A DNA stretch of 64,000 bases, taken from positions 1 through 64,000 of the forward strand of contig CAZTFQ010000008.1 in assembly GCA_964613035.1 (NCBI GenBank). Direction: 5' to 3'. Shown one piece after another: positions 27,707 to 36,945 of this stretch (position 1 is the stretch's first letter; every line of letters begins with the position of its first letter). Both the position numbers and the translations under genes were made by a program. The notes beneath the pieces are model-generated. The model was not told the DNA's origin and searched no databases. It was given only the letters and a program-made list of their open reading frames with translations. Origin of the DNA: CAVIQK01 sp964613035. GTDB taxonomy: Bacteria > Bacillota > Clostridia > Christensenellales > DTU072.

Positions 27707-30700
27707 TCTTTACCTCCGCTACTTTCAGTACGACGTCTTTTATGCCGTAGTTGCCCGAAGAGTCTATGGCAACGTATCTAATCGTATAGATGCCTTTTTT
27801 ATCGGGCTTGTAAACAGTCTCTCCCGTGACGTTGAGCATGTTGTTGGCAGTGTCTATGATGAATACGTATTGTTTATCTACTTGCACGTCGTCGGTTATC
27901 GTCGCCACGGGTAACGTAACTTCCGTGCCCAGATATACGATTATCTCTTCTTTCTCTACGCTTATCTCCGGAGGAACATTGTCACGGACATTGACCACCA
28001 TGGTCTTGGTCGCGATGTTGTCGTTATCGTCGTACGCTCTGTATATAACCGCATATTCGCCGTATTCGTTGAGAGTCAGCGTATGCGCTATGTCTGCGGA
28101 CGTATTGGATAAAATTATCAAGTCTCCCTTAGAAACGGAAACGGATATGCTAGTAGAAAATCCCAGCACGTCGAAAGCTTTCGCCGACGGCACTATCAAC
28201 TGACCGCCTTTAGAAACGCTACGTTCTATCTCGTGCTCGGTAACGATAACGGGGCTGGTATAATCTCCGTCGTTTTCCATTAAAAGCTGATTGCCTATTT
28301 TATAGAAATTGATCTGACCTACTCCGGTCACGTTTTCTGCGGTCAATTCAAAATTAACGATATCGGAAAATCCCGTGAATCTCGTTCCGTCGGAATAGTA
28401 TTTGATATAACCTACGGTCAGACCTGAAGAATCTTTAATCGAATAATCCGTATTGTCGTAAGCGAGTCTCATCATCTTGACAGATTCGAAGAAGTTACCT
28501 TCTATCGTAATATCTTGCAATCCGTTAATCGATACGGAAGACGTTTTATCCGCGAATCCGCCCTTCTTCACGACGAATACGACTTTCTTGGAAGGATTCT
28601 CTCCGTCGGACAAGGTAAGCGTAATCGAATCGAAATTGTTGGCGCCCGCAGGTACGTCGAATGTCAATTCGAAGCCATGCGAATATATCGATTTAACAAA
28701 CTCTATCGAAGGGGTCGCGCCCGAATCGAAACCGAATGCGATATAATCTTCTTCCTGCGTTACGACAACGTCGGAGTTGGTCTTAAAGTAACGAGAAATA
28801 ACCAGTTGATCTTCGTCGTCGACAAGACTGACCAGAATTACGTTATATTCGAGAGAAGAGGTTTTGCCGCTGGCGGCGGTCGCCGTATAGACGACTTTCG
28901 CGTCGGTCTTAGCCGCAGAACAGTTCGGGACGTATTGCATATCGGCGCCGAGTTGAGTGCTTTGACCGTCTACGATTATGCGGGTCGAAACCGTTGCGGC
29001 TCTGTTTGCCACGTAATCGTACGCGGCAGCCGTCGGGAGAGTTATGCTCATTCCGGATATCATAACTTCCGGCATGACGGGTTTTTCCGTCCATACGGGA
29101 AGAGGATTAACCGTGACGGTAATCGCATCCGTTGCTCTTGCCGTCGAACCGAGATAATCCGTAACGGTATAAGTGACGGTATAAGTATCCGCAACCAATG
29201 CGATAAAAGACAATTCTTCCGTATCCACGGAATATGTGTTACCCTTAGAGCCAACAGCGCTTATAGAAACTCCGTTAAGTCCGCTACCGCCGCTCACCGT
29301 ATAAGACGGTAAAGAAATCTTTTCGCCTACGAAAGCATTTTCGGGCACGTCCCCGTCTATAGTAATAGAAGGAGCTGCGACGGAATCGTAGGAGTTAATC
29401 GCATACTTGGCCGTCACGGAATTACCGGCCCTGTCGGTTGCGGTGAAGCTCATATAATATTCGCCTACTGCCGTCGGGATAAAGCCGTTGTCGTTATGCT
29501 CGACAACGTTTCCGTTGCGATCCGTTACGACTATTTCTACGGCAGCGTCGGCGTCGTGATTATCTCTAACGGTCACGGGAAGTATCGGATAATTTTTTCC
29601 TACCTCCGCATCCGGTACGTCGCTGACGTCAAATTCTGCGGATATCGTAGGAGAAACGCAATCTCCGTAATAGTTACCGTAAATCTTATTACCGTCTACT
29701 TTATCTATAAGGATGGAGGCGGATTCGGCGGCGAGTTCTCTCATCGTAACGGAGATTATCGCATTACCCGAAAAACCTTCCCAAGCCTTGGAAAAATATT
29801 CGCTGTCATCCAGATCGCAGACCAGTTTTTCTCCGATATAGATACATTTGGTCGCATAATCCATTCTTACGTCGATATATTGTTCGGTTATATCGATATA
29901 ATTGGCTACACCGTAGAAGCTGTGAAAAACTTTCGTTCCGCCGCCGACATACGATTCTACGGAACCGTTACCGGATAGTCCGGAAGGAGTCTGATCCGCA
30001 GAGCCCGCTCTAACCATACTCATATCCTCGTCGGTCGCGGGAGTAATCAAAATAGTGATGTAATTGGACTCGTCGGCGCTGTCTGTCAGCTTAACCGCCA
30101 ATTGTCCCATACTCGCGCTTCCTATGCGAGTAGGCAAAGCCATGAAAGAAATGAGAGTTTCGTCTTTAGTTTTAGATTTAATATCGATAGGCGTATTGTA
30201 AGTTATGGTACCGTTGGCTACGGTCGTAGAAGCAATGAGCCCCTTAAGCCCCGTATGAAGACCCGATACTCCCGACGATACGCCGACGCCGTTGCTCGTA
30301 TTAAACAACGTCGAGTTGTCGTCGAAAGCATAAAGATGAAGATTACTCTCTAAAGAAGTTCCGCTCACAGTCGCAGAGTATTTCACTACGTATCTGCCCG
30401 CCGTATCCGCTCTGTAAGGAGAACTTATCGACCGTCCGTCGGGACCGACTACTACGGCGGTTGCCGATACGTCGCGACCGTCTACGACCCATTTCGCAGA
30501 AGGTACGGACAGGTTGGAACCCGTCTTGACGTAAGACTCGTATTGTCCTGTTATAATCAAACCGTCCGACTCGGCGCCGACCTTTAATTCCGCGACGTAT
30601 TCGTTGCCGAATATTCCGTCGGAATCTTTGGCTTTATAACATACGTGATATATTCCGTCCATAGCTACGGATATCTTTGCTCCGGATTGCCATACGTAAT

Positions 30701-31769
30701 AACCGTCGGAAGAAGCTCTGAGCTCCTGATTGGCGGCTGTAGTAGGCACGACGGCACTTCCGTCGGGAGCCGTAATTTTAACCTCACCGACGAAATCTAT
30801 CTTTCCGTCTATTACGTCATACGCAGCGGGCACCGGAAGCGTATATGCGGTCCCCTTCTCCGCTACGGGAACGTTGTCGACGAAACACTCCGGACCGGCA
30901 CCGTTAATCACAGCCGAGCTCGCTAAACTTTGACCGTTAATCGAATAAATAATCGCCGAGGCTGTTCTGCCGCTGTTAACGGTATCGAACACCAAGCTGA
31001 CTTTGTATTCCGAGATGCGCGGTGCAACGTAACCGACGTTTTTACCGTCCGACTCGTTAACGGACATATCCCAAATGAGACGCTTTTCTGCCGAATACGC
31101 ATTATAACCGTAGTTGTAACCGTAAACTTTCATTTCGTCGGGATCGAAAATTATTCTTATAGGACGGACGTTGGACGCGTCGTAACTTCCGGCGTTGACA
31201 GCAAGATTGGAGAAACTGGTGCCGTATAAATACGTATAAACCGATGAGGAATTATATCCCGACGTACTGCCGCACGCCTCGTTGTCGCGATAGTAATACA
31301 CGCCCGCACGGTAGTTGCCCGTATCTACAGATGCGTTGACCGTAACGTTGTTGCCGTCGGCTCCGCCCGTAAGACGGACCTTAAAACTCTTGGAAGAATC
31401 GGAAGCGTCCGTGAATACGAGGCTCATCTCCGCTATATCCTGATAAGAGTTGTCGAAGCTCCCTCCTTCTATAGTGCTTCCTCCGAATCCCGTTGAGGAA
31501 TACGGCAAAAACGAAATGTCGAAGAGTCCTCCCATAACGTTTTTGAGCGTGACGGACGCGCCGCTCTCGCTTGCCGTTATGTCCAGACCTCTGTCTTTCA
31601 CTGTTATTCCGGTACTCTCCGGAACGGCTGCATTGGTCGTAGCATATGCCTTGTCAAAGTCAAACAACTCGTACTGGAGCATATCCGCGTTGGCGCCCAA
31701 TGCGGCGCATGCGGTGATAAGGCAACAGAAACAAGCAATGACAGCCAGAAGCGTGGTTCTTTTTCTCAT
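27690..31769 (-). CDS. Very large surface lipoprotein with repeated lectin-like and Ig-like domains
   Basis: 1359 aa. The signal peptide ends in a lipobox ITAC. Three related beta-sandwich stretches (about 30-270, 480-715 and 1010-1200) share a pattern of DSSKSFKVRLT, SDESNYITILIT-like and NPSKKVVFVVK-type strands. They look like concanavalin-type binding domains. Between them lie Ig-like or HYR-like domains that recur with the phrase VPVAEKGTAYTLPVPAAYDV or KGGQLIVPSAKAFDV and end with YTIRYVAIDSSGNYG. No sortase signal is present at the C-terminus. It overlaps the permease gene by 4 bp, which ties it to the importer. Likely glycan capture at the surface; no catalytic residues were recognised. 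Confidence 0.78.
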   Translation of the reverse strand: MRKRTTLLAVIACFCCLITACAALGANADMLQYELFDFDKAYATTNAAVPESTGITVKDRGLDITASESGASVTLKNVMGGLFDISFLPYSSTGFGGSTIEGGSFDNSYQDIAEMSLVFTDASDSSKSFKVRLTGGADGNNVTVNASVDTGNYRAGVYYYRDNEACGSTSGYNSSSVYTYLYGTSFSNLAVNAGSYDASNVRPIRIIFDPDEMKVYGYNYGYNAYSAEKRLIWDMSVNESDGKNVGYVAPRISEYKVSLVFDTVNSGRTASAIIYSINGQSLASSAVINGAGPECFVDNVPVAEKGTAYTLPVPAAYDVIDGKIDFVGEVKITAPDGSAVVPTTAANQELRASSDGYYVWQSGAKISVAMDGIYHVCYKAKDSDGIFGNEYVAELKVGAESDGLIITGQYESYVKTGSNLSVPSAKWVVDGRDVSATAVVVGPDGRSISSPYRADTAGRYVVKYSATVSGTSLESNLHLYAFDDNSTLFNTSNGVGVSSGVSGLHTGLKGLIASTTVANGTITYNTPIDIKSKTKDETLISFMALPTRIGSASMGQLAVKLTDSADESNYITILITPATDEDMSMVRAGSADQTPSGLSGNGSVESYVGGGTKVFHSFYGVANYIDITEQYIDVRMDYATKCIYIGEKLVCDLDDSEYFSKAWEGFSGNAIISVTMRELAAESASILIDKVDGNKIYGNYYGDCVSPTISAEFDVSDVPDAEVGKNYPILPVTVRDNHDADAAVEIVVTDRNGNVVEHNDNGFIPTAVGEYYMSFTATDRAGNSVTAKYAINSYDSVAAPSITIDGDVPENAFVGEKISLPSYTVSGGSGLNGVSISAVGSKGNTYSVDTEELSFIALVADTYTVTYTVTDYLGSTARATDAITVTVNPLPVWTEKPVMPEVMISGMSITLPTAAAYDYVANRAATVSTRIIVDGQSTQLGADMQYVPNCSAAKTDAKVVYTATAASGKTSSLEYNVILVSLVDDEDQLVISRYFKTNSDVVVTQEEDYIAFGFDSGATPSIEFVKSIYSHGFELTFDVPAGANNFDSITLTLSDGENPSKKVVFVVKKGGFADKTSSVSINGLQDITIEGNFFESVKMMRLAYDNTDYSIKDSSGLTVGYIKYYSDGTRFTGFSDIVNFELTAENVTGVGQINFYKIGNQLLMENDGDYTSPVIVTEHEIERSVSKGGQLIVPSAKAFDVLGFSTSISVSVSKGDLIILSNTSADIAHTLTLNEYGEYAVIYRAYDDNDNIATKTMVVNVRDNVPPEISVEKEEIIVYLGTEVTLPVATITDDVQVDKQYVFIIDTANNMLNVTGETVYKPDKKGIYTIRYVAIDSSGNYGIKDVVLKVAEVKNEEIA

Positions 31770-32722
31770 CCTTTAAGACCTCCTACCGTTAGATTTCCGA
31801 TTAGTTTATCCTTCATTGCAAGGAACAACACGAATATCGGAGCAAAAACGATCATACAACCCGATATCTTCATCGGAATATTGCTGATCGCAGAATCGGT
31901 CGCCTGCTGGAAACGGTATAATCCGTATGCGGCGACGGGGTGATTGGGCATAAACATCATAGGAACGTAATAATCGTTCCAATATCCGATGAATGCCAAC
32001 AGCATTACGATTGATATGACGGGCTTGACCATAGGGATCATGATGCGCGTCATTACGTGGAAGTGAGAGGCTCCGTCCACAAACGCCGCCTCCGCATAAT
32101 CCCACGGTAAATTTTTAAACGCGGAATAGAAAATAAGATAATTCATCCCGAGGAAGTTGGCTTTCATTATCAACTGTCCCCAGATCGTGTCGTATATCCC
32201 GAGGTTACGAGCCATCTCCAACTCTGAGGGAAGGCTTCCTACTACCGGCAATATCATAGTTACGATAACGATACCGTACACCACCTTGCTGAACTTATAA
32301 TTGTATTTAGCGGTAACGTATGCGACAAGGCACGTAACCGTCGTGTTGACGATGGCGCAACCTACGGAGTACAGCAAGCTGTTGAGAAGCATTTCTGGAA
32401 GATATACTTTACGCGCGACTCCGTTTTCCATAACCGGAACGCTGAATTTGCTGAGCGCCGTAATATAATTGCTGAATTTCCATTCTTCCGGCAATCCGAA
32501 CGGATTGCTTTCAAAATCGTATTGAGTTTTTACGGAAGAAAACAACGCCCACACGAAAAGCACTATCATAATGACGGAATATATCGCCATCAGAACGAAT
32601 GCCGTCACGGTCGCGGCGTTGGGTTTACTCTTAACGCCCGTGAAGTCGGGTTCCTTTTCCTTCTTCTTGAAAACCTTCAAAGCAATCGATTTGAATTTTT
32701 CCTTTACGTTGACGTTATCCAT
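31766..32722 (-). CDS. Carbohydrate ABC transporter permease (MalG-type)
   Basis: 318 aa with six transmembrane segments. The EAA loop that contacts the ATPase is seen as DYAEAAFVDGASHFHVMTRIMIPMVKP (about 213-239), with the invariant Gly. The long N-terminal tail (about 35 residues, lysine-rich) is cytoplasmic. Together with the MalF-type partner it forms the membrane channel of a sugar importer fed by the lipoprotein at 33816-35471. The start lies 1 bp after the partner's stop and the end overlaps the next gene by 4 bp. No ATPase gene is in the locus, which fits use of a shared MsmX-type ATPase. Confidence 0.95.
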   Translation of the reverse strand: MDNVNVKEKFKSIALKVFKKKEKEPDFTGVKSKPNAATVTAFVLMAIYSVIMIVLFVWALFSSVKTQYDFESNPFGLPEEWKFSNYITALSKFSVPVMENGVARKVYLPEMLLNSLLYSVGCAIVNTTVTCLVAYVTAKYNYKFSKVVYGIVIVTMILPVVGSLPSELEMARNLGIYDTIWGQLIMKANFLGMNYLIFYSAFKNLPWDYAEAAFVDGASHFHVMTRIMIPMVKPVISIVMLLAFIGYWNDYYVPMMFMPNHPVAAYGLYRFQQATDSAISNIPMKISGCMIVFAPIFVLFLAMKDKLIGNLTVGGLKG

Positions 32723-32723
32723 A

Positions 32724-33701
32724 TCAGTCCTCCGAAGGTCCGTATTTTTCCAAGACGTGTTTTACTATAAGCGTTACGGGTGCCGCTATCAGAGTGAATA
32801 CGATACCTGCTGCCGACGCATAAGGATACTCTGCATAAGTACCGTTATCGTTGGCGACTTTCATAAACAACCAGTACCCGAGAGTCTGATTCGTAGGATC
32901 CGCACCGACTCCGTAGAAGCTGTACAGTGCCGCCTGACTGGTAAAGAACGTCGCTATACCGAAGACCATCTGCATTGTTACCGTAGGATATATCTGCGGA
33001 AGAATAACGTGCCACAGTTCTTGCCACGCATTGGCACCGTCCAATTGACAACTCTCGATAAGACCGTTGTCTATACGCGACATCGCGCCGGTATAGAGGA
33101 GCATACCCGTACCGAATCCGGTTAACATAAGGAATATGATAATCATTATCATCGCCGTATCAGCATTGTATAGGAGCCCCAGAATACGTACGTTGAACCA
33201 CGTATCGAGTATCTGCGGAACGCCTCCGTCGATGAAGTACTTATAAATCAAAACCATTACGATACCGGGAATTATCGTCGGCAAAAAGAGCATTACCTTA
33301 AAAAATCCGCTTAACGTACGCTTTTTATAGATATAATAAGAAAACAATATACTCACGGGCGTTATCAATAACACCGAAAACAACCACACGAGGAAGGAAT
33401 TTTCAAAGCAATATTTAAGTACGACGTTATTGCCTACGTCTACGAAGAATTGCCGATAATTGGCGAAAACGTTACTTATATCCAGCCATTTAAATCCGCC
33501 TCCGTCGACCTGATATTCTTTGAACGACAGTAATATAGAGTTGACATTGACTCCAATATAGAAAATACAAAACTGCAACAAAGGCAGAGCCAATATCGCC
33601 CAGTAGAACATTTTGGCTCCGTATCGCTTTTTCTTTTTGGGCAATTTCAACATACCGTTGGTCAAAACTGCCGAATTGTTTTTTTGTCTCTTAATTTTCA
33701 T
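32724..33701 (-). CDS. Carbohydrate ABC transporter permease (MalF/UgpA-type)
   Basis: 325 aa with six transmembrane segments after a basic cytoplasmic N-terminus (KLPKKKKRYG). The EAA-type loop reads ESCQLDGANAWQELWHVILPQIYP (about 213-236). It pairs with the MalG-type permease encoded next. A 114-bp spacer with a large stem-loop separates it from the solute-binding protein, a common arrangement that keeps the binding protein in excess. The sugar is unknown; the surrounding surface proteins and GH20 suggest a complex amino-sugar-containing glycan. Confidence 0.95.
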   Translation of the reverse strand: MKIKRQKNNSAVLTNGMLKLPKKKKRYGAKMFYWAILALPLLQFCIFYIGVNVNSILLSFKEYQVDGGGFKWLDISNVFANYRQFFVDVGNNVVLKYCFENSFLVWLFSVLLITPVSILFSYYIYKKRTLSGFFKVMLFLPTIIPGIVMVLIYKYFIDGGVPQILDTWFNVRILGLLYNADTAMIMIIIFLMLTGFGTGMLLYTGAMSRIDNGLIESCQLDGANAWQELWHVILPQIYPTVTMQMVFGIATFFTSQAALYSFYGVGADPTNQTLGYWLFMKVANDNGTYAEYPYASAAGIVFTLIAAPVTLIVKHVLEKYGPSED

Positions 33702-33743
33702 GCGCGTATAATCGTGTTATAATCTTTATTTACAGGTGCAGAG

Positions 33744-33802
33744 GTCCCGTACGTCGGGAATGTTTCGTGACATACAAAGCTTGCTTTCACGACGTACGGA
33801 AC
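33744..33802 (-). promoter_or_regulatory. Intraoperonic stem-loop between solute-binding protein and permease genes
   Basis: Minus-strand arms GTTCCGTACGTCG (33802-33790) and CGACGTACGGGAC (33756-33744) form a 13-bp stem with one G:U, enclosing further pairing (GTG/CAC, AAAGC/GCTTT). No T run follows. In sugar ABC operons such structures protect the binding-protein mRNA 3' end and lower permease expression; that role is inferred here. Confidence 0.7.
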
Positions 33803-33815
33803 GTTGACGTGTCGA

Positions 33816-35471
33816 CTATTTTTTAGGCATATTGGTATTGTGATACGTATACAATCCGTTGAAATATTCTTCAACCGTAGGCGCACCGTTAGAAGAAAAC
33901 GCTTTGAAAGGATTGCTATACGGTACGGAACCTACGGTAGAATACCATTCCCACTGATCGCGGAAATAAACAACGTTAGATTTACGTAAAGAACTGTAAT
34001 TGACGTCGTGTACGACTTTGACCGCATTTTCACCCTTATACATATCGTAGAGATATTGAGAGAAATAAGTAAGGGAATCGTATTGCTCGTCGGTCAGAGT
34101 GTACTGATAAGGACGGCACATACCGGTATAAGTGTTGAACACTTGAAGAGCGCTCTCGGTATGCATGAATTGCATGAAATCTTTTGCAAGAGCCAGTAAA
34201 TCTCCCGAAACGTTGCCGTTGATGAAGGTACAGCAAGTGGAAGAGGTGGAGAGGACGGTTTCGCCCTCGGCGGAGCCTTCAGTCTTAGGAATAGGCATAT
34301 ACGCGAATCTTCTCGTACCGTACGCCCACTGATCGCCGTATTTGGGGACCATATCGGAAAAGGCATTGTTGTTACGGGCTTCGTTTTCCCACCAGTCGGA
34401 TTCGAGTAACATCGCTACAGGTTGTCCGGACGGATAGCTCTTGACGTATTCATACTGAGCTCCGAGGTGATCTTTGGTAGTTCCTCCGCTGCTCAAAGTA
34501 TACTTTCTGGAATCGCTTACCAGATCTTTAACAAATTCGAGAGCATATCTCTTACCCTCTTGTTTTTGGAGTAAATAAGCATTCTGAGACGTAATGGTCG
34601 TAGGAGCGGAATCTCCTGCGAAAGTGTACTCTCCGTCCAAAGTATAGTTGAGAGAGAAATTATCGTATCCTTCATAATCGACCCACCATGCGGTCGCTGC
34701 CATCGTTTGATAGACGGTTACGCTTCCGCTCCAGACGAAAGGCGTAGTGCTGGATTTGATAATCTTTTTAATTAATTCTTGGAATTGCGCGTAAGTAGCG
34801 GGCATACCGTCGTCGCGAGTATTTTTAACTCCGTCGGGACCGGCGGACTTTTTGGAGAGGTCTTTCGTAAACTTGACGCTGGTATCGGTAGAACCGTCCT
34901 GAATATAGAATCCTTTGGCTTCCCAGAGGTCTACGTCGTATACGATGCCGCTGTGAGACATATAAGTAGGCAGAGCATAAAATTTGTTACCGGTAGTGCT
35001 ACCGCCGTAATACTCGCGAAGAGATTCGTCGGTGAGCTTATCTTTAATGGAAACCTCTTCTCCGTACTCCGTGAGCGTCTCGGTAACTATATCCGTTATG
35101 TCGGCGAGCTTGCTGTCGTTGACTAAATCGTAGTAGTATTGCTTCTCGGCAATATAAATTTGGTGGTTGTCGGTCTTGATACTGTTGCTCAATTGATCGG
35201 GCGTGAACGACGGCTTATCGTTGGTAATCAAGATCTGTACTTCGGGATGCAGAAGCTCGTATTGACGCTTCAGTTCCTTCAGCCAGGCGTCGCCCAAACC
35301 GCCGTAATAGTTGCCTATACGCAGCTGTGTACGATTGGTATCGATCTCTTCTTGATCCTCGTTGTCGGGATCTTCGATTAAATCGTCGCAACCTATCAGA
35401 GCCGCGGACAGCGAGAGAACCAGACATAGGACCAAAATCAATGCAATCAAAACGGATAGTTTCTTTTTCAT
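33816..35471 (-). CDS. ABC transporter sugar-binding lipoprotein
   Basis: 551 aa from the ATG at 35471, chosen over an upstream in-frame ATG because GGAGAA is correctly spaced and the protein then begins MKKKLSVLIALIL, a proper signal peptide ending in lipobox LIGC. The rest is an SBP_bac_1/8-type periplasmic-binding fold with the typical AKDFMQFMHTESALQVFNTYTGMCRP segment near the C-terminus. It is larger than the usual ~430 aa, as often seen for oligosaccharide binders. It is the first gene of the importer operon, preceded by a ~100-nt leader and an extended -10 (TGCTACAAT, 35577-35585). Confidence 0.93.
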   Translation of the reverse strand: MKKKLSVLIALILVLCLVLSLSAALIGCDDLIEDPDNEDQEEIDTNRTQLRIGNYYGGLGDAWLKELKRQYELLHPEVQILITNDKPSFTPDQLSNSIKTDNHQIYIAEKQYYYDLVNDSKLADITDIVTETLTEYGEEVSIKDKLTDESLREYYGGSTTGNKFYALPTYMSHSGIVYDVDLWEAKGFYIQDGSTDTSVKFTKDLSKKSAGPDGVKNTRDDGMPATYAQFQELIKKIIKSSTTPFVWSGSVTVYQTMAATAWWVDYEGYDNFSLNYTLDGEYTFAGDSAPTTITSQNAYLLQKQEGKRYALEFVKDLVSDSRKYTLSSGGTTKDHLGAQYEYVKSYPSGQPVAMLLESDWWENEARNNNAFSDMVPKYGDQWAYGTRRFAYMPIPKTEGSAEGETVLSTSSTCCTFINGNVSGDLLALAKDFMQFMHTESALQVFNTYTGMCRPYQYTLTDEQYDSLTYFSQYLYDMYKGENAVKVVHDVNYSSLRKSNVVYFRDQWEWYSTVGSVPYSNPFKAFSSNGAPTVEEYFNGLYTYHNTNMPKK

Positions 35472-35576
35472 AGCGTTTCTCCAATTCATCTATAAATTTT
35501 TGTTGTTTTTACCGTTTTTCGGTAATTTGGTTACATTTTTTAGATGAAAAAGTACAAGGCATACTTCCTCAAAACT

Positions 35577-35585
35577 ATTGTAGCA
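35577..35585 (-). promoter_or_regulatory. Extended -10 element of the importer operon
   Basis: Minus strand TGCTACAAT, a TGn-extended -10, with no clear -35 (AACTGG at the right distance). It is followed by an AT-rich leader with a small hairpin ACCG-AAAAA-CGGT. Weak -35 suggests that an activator may be needed, but no operator was recognised. Confidence 0.5.
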
Positions 35586-35626
35586 TAAACAACCCGTCAC
35601 CAGTTTTCAGGCTTCAGGAAGAATTA

Positions 35627-35635
35627 CCCCCCCCC
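35627..35635. repeat. 9-base C/G homopolymer
   Basis: Nine C on the plus strand (nine G in the sense of the importer operon) about 155 bp ahead of the binding-protein start. It lies upstream of the proposed -10, not clearly inside a promoter spacer. Tracts of this length can slip during replication. Confidence 0.8.
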
Positions 35636-35675
35636 ATTTTCAACATTCTGGAAACAATACCCGATTTTCGTTGAT

Positions 35676-35709
35676 AAAAAAAAGACCCGAAGCACTTTGT
35701 CTTCGAGTC
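35676..35709 (-). terminator. Intrinsic terminator of the ArsR-type regulator gene
   Basis: On the minus strand GACTCGAAG (35709-35701) pairs with CTTCGGGTC (35692-35684), one G:U, loop of 8, followed by eight T. It separates the regulator from the importer operon, so the two have separate promoters. Confidence 0.9.
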
Positions 35710-35739
35710 GAAAATCATTGTTTTATCTATATTTAGATA

Positions 35740-36678
35740 TTATTTTACAGTCATTACGATGGATTGAGGGAAGTCGCCGAAGCGTTTTCCGTAGATATTG
35801 ATTCCGCCGCGATGTTTGGCGTCCTCTTTAATCAAAATCGTGAATTTAACGGCTTTCCCGGGGGTTATGCCGAGGTCTTTAATCGTAACGTCTCTATGCA
35901 CGAGCTGACCGTCGAGAAAGGTACCTGCCGCGCTGACGGAAATCTTTTTTAATAATCCGAATTGAGAGCTGGTTATCGGCCAAAACTCCGGCGTATACAC
36001 CCCGCGTCTGCCTCCGAAATCTCCCGGGCAAGTCCAAGTCAAGACTTCCACGTCGTTGATGAGGAAGGTTATGTCGCTGGGCCAGACGTTGCGATAATAG
36101 ACTGCTTCCGAGCACATCTCGAGAGAAAAGTCGATTTCGCCGACTTTCTTTGTTTCGTCGTTGATTGCATACGGGAACATATAGCTGAGGTAGCCGTGCG
36201 AAAACCAGACCAATTCCGCGTCTTTTCTCTCGGGGCAATAGAAGTATTCGGGAGAATCGGGCGTGAAAAGCTGCTTTTCCGCGCTCGTCATTCCGCACGG
36301 AGCGTTAACGTCGCAATCGAAATACATTCCGACGGGCATCTCCATAACGTAATCTCCCTGCTCTTTCTTCTCGTCGTGATTGCTTTGGACATTAACCGCG
36401 ACGACCATGGAAGAGCACATTTTTACGTGCCCCTTGGTGCTGGGCTGATACGTGACGAGGACGAGTTTAGCCTCGGATAAAGCGTTGATGTGATTGGAAA
36501 CCGACGAAACCGGAATGTCGAGCTCCTTGCTTATCTCGTTAAGGTTCATCGACCTCGTCGCGAGCAAATCGAGTATTCTCACTCTGTCGGGGACCGACAA
36601 GGCTCTGCCCACCGCGCATATTTTATCCCGATCGCTGGGTACGTCGATATGTAAAGATAAAGTTTTTTCCGATGCCAT
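35740..36678 (-). CDS. ArsR-type HTH transcriptional regulator with large C-terminal domain
   Basis: 312 aa. Residues ~20-85 form an ArsR-like winged helix (LSVPDRVRILDLLATRSMNLNEISKELDIPVSSVSNHINALSEAKLV). The remaining ~220 residues are a beta-rich domain with six cysteines and no metal-site pattern I recognise. Similar long ArsR-like regulators occur next to sugar-use genes in Clostridia. It lies directly upstream of the sugar importer operon on the same strand and is the best candidate for its regulator, perhaps with a sugar as ligand. It has its own promoter and terminator. Confidence 0.85.
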   Translation of the reverse strand: MASEKTLSLHIDVPSDRDKICAVGRALSVPDRVRILDLLATRSMNLNEISKELDIPVSSVSNHINALSEAKLVLVTYQPSTKGHVKMCSSMVVAVNVQSNHDEKKEQGDYVMEMPVGMYFDCDVNAPCGMTSAEKQLFTPDSPEYFYCPERKDAELVWFSHGYLSYMFPYAINDETKKVGEIDFSLEMCSEAVYYRNVWPSDITFLINDVEVLTWTCPGDFGGRRGVYTPEFWPITSSQFGLLKKISVSAAGTFLDGQLVHRDVTIKDLGITPGKAVKFTILIKEDAKHRGGINIYGKRFGDFPQSIVMTVK

Positions 36679-36751
36679 AACAACTATACTCCCTTACAGC
36701 TCTCCGCCACATCGATCGATACGGTGGCAAAACCGTTTGCTTTCAAGAATT

Positions 36752-36781
36752 ATGTTAGCTTATCAATAATAGGTATGTCAA
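36752..36781 (-). promoter_or_regulatory. Promoter of the ArsR-type regulator
   Basis: -35 TTGACA (36776-36781), 18-nt spacer, -10 TAACAT (36752-36757). The ~70-nt leader contains CCAC/GTGG arms around a TCGATCGA palindrome that could be a hairpin or an operator. Confidence 0.7.
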
Positions 36782-36883
36782 TATTTTTTTGAAAATTTTC
36801 CGTTTTTTTCACATATCGAGCGAATTGTTAAACAATCGCTTTTCGTCGACGGTCGACTTATAATAATTCATTGTCCGCCAAAT

Positions 36884-36912
36884 AAAAAAACGAGCATCTT
36901 TCGATACTCGTT
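36884..36912 (-). terminator. Terminator of the ribosomal protein cluster (after rplQ)
   Basis: Minus strand AACGAGTATC (36912-36903), loop GAAA, GATGCTCGTT (36898-36889) with one G:U, then a run of seven T. It ends the S10-spc-alpha transcript 34 bp past the rplQ stop. Confidence 0.95.
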
Positions 36913-36945
36913 GATTCAGTCGATAATCGCCGCGATAGTCAGAGA

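Noticed and set aside
35600..35640. 9-C run as a second phase-variable promoter
   Set aside because: The nearest -35-like box (TTGAAA) and TAATTC would be only 11 nt apart, and a better extended -10 lies closer to the gene; recorded only as a homopolymer.
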